A stretch of DNA of 64,000 nucleotides, taken from Chaetorhynchus papuensis (Eukaryota > Chordata > Aves > Passeriformes > Rhipiduridae). The stretch is from assembly GCA_013396525.1 (NCBI GenBank), contig VWYX01000923.1, forward strand, positions 236,858 through 300,857, read 5' to 3'. Position numbers and translations under genes: made by a program. Below, piece by piece: positions 63,118 through 64,000 of the stretch. Below the pieces are notes generated by a model. That model was not told the origin of the DNA. It worked only from the letters and a program-made list of their open reading frames with translations, and made no database searches. The first letter of the stretch is position 1, and each line of letters starts with the position of its first letter.

Positions 63118-64000
63118 CTAACAATAAATCATGACATAAAGAGGAATCGATGCCTTATTTTTCACATCGCATTCTTCTCCATAGGCTACCAGCATGCTCT
63201 TGGCTTGTCTCAGCCTTAACATATTGCTTCAGGTTTGGGATAGACTTTTTCCCATCAAAATGTGGCAGCAAACAGCCGTATCCCAGTGAGAGCAACAGTT
63301 TATCACCAAGCCTGAATTCACATTAATGTGCTACTGATGTTGCATCTTGGATGGCAGACAAGGAGAATGTAAGCAGGATCACTCAGATTAATTTTTCTTG
63401 GCTTAAAAACACATATTGAACTAAATTGAGCTGTTCATACATTCAGGCATCTTGTTTTAATGCTCTCTGTATGTACCACTTATCAGACTTGCTTAACAGT
63501 TGCTAGCTGTTGTTTAAAATTATGAGAACTAGAAATTTGGTTTTAGTAACAGAAAATTCAAATCTTTCATATCTGATTTCCTTATATTTGTGAGCTTCTA
63601 AAATCAGGAACTCTACATCCAGTTTTAATTACTTTGGGGTTTGCATGTTGATGAGTTCTCTATTTTGATATGCTTATGTCTTTTTTCTCATTATACTCAA
63701 AAGTGTGATTACAAATTATTTCATTATTTTTGAGGTCAGAATATATAGTCAGTGTATATACAAATCTGTAGTTCAGAGGGACAGGTCAGAAACCTAAATT
63801 ATGACAATTCATTGACAACAAAGCCAATGTTATATCCACTATGTCTATTTTTTTTCGTGTTGCTACCTTCCTGCCTAGCAGAGTTTATCATCATCTTGTA
63901 ACAACTTCCCTGGCCCTGGTTCTTTGGCCTGAATTGTGGTGGGAGGTTAGTGCCTTTGTCTTATTGTTCTTGCAGGCATATAACTGTGATTGTATTTTAA

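Larger units (their letters stand above)
61151..64000. other. Upstream flank of SOCS6
   Basis: AT-rich sequence after the CpG island with microsatellites and a CTCF-like motif. Apart from two minus-strand exon-like segments listed separately, I see no gene. In human the next gene on this side is RTTN, transcribed away from SOCS6; nothing here looks like it. Confidence 0.5.

Overview
The window is vertebrate nuclear DNA, almost certainly from a bird. It is AT-rich with large introns and deserts. It carries several fragments of CR1 LINEs, the dominant avian retroposon, and one LTR of the type I associate with avian ERVL elements. It holds one protein-coding gene I can recognise, SOCS6 (suppressor of cytokine signalling 6), on the minus strand. 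No bacterial, plasmid or CRISPR features are present, and I found no tRNA or rRNA gene.

Layout. 1-31,500 is gene desert downstream of SOCS6. It contains a solo LTR (1756-2319), CR1 fragments (2466-3320, 12,975-13,905 on the minus strand, 19,935-20,359, 29,445-29,865), microsatellites, and a near-perfect 60-bp inverted repeat with an ~870-bp spacer (24,931-25,917). 31,510-35,808 is the probable SOCS6 3'UTR. 35,809-37,413 is the intact coding sequence (534 residues, one exon), preceded by 125 nt of 5'UTR in the same exon. 37,539-60,367 is intron 1, with two CR1 copies at 39.9 and 45.8-47.1 kb. 59.6-61.15 kb is a CpG island holding the promoter and non-coding exon 1, whose splice donor is at 60,368/60,367. 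61.15-64 kb is upstream flank.

How it works together. SOCS6 is read right to left from the CpG island. Exon 1 splices to the acceptor at 37,539/37,538, and the whole protein comes from exon 2. The 5'UTR part of exon 2 has three short upstream ORFs linked by ATGA stop/start overlaps, which suggests translational control.

The least expected signals are that uORF chain, the large inverted repeat, a pair of well-formed minus-strand exon-like segments upstream of the CpG island (62,991-63,117 and 62,426-62,552), a plus-strand exon-like segment at 27,637-27,717, and three CTCF-like motifs at 5.2, 40.8 and 61.4 kb. I did not find a clearly new multi-gene system. Repeat boundaries are approximate because they were judged by eye against remembered families.
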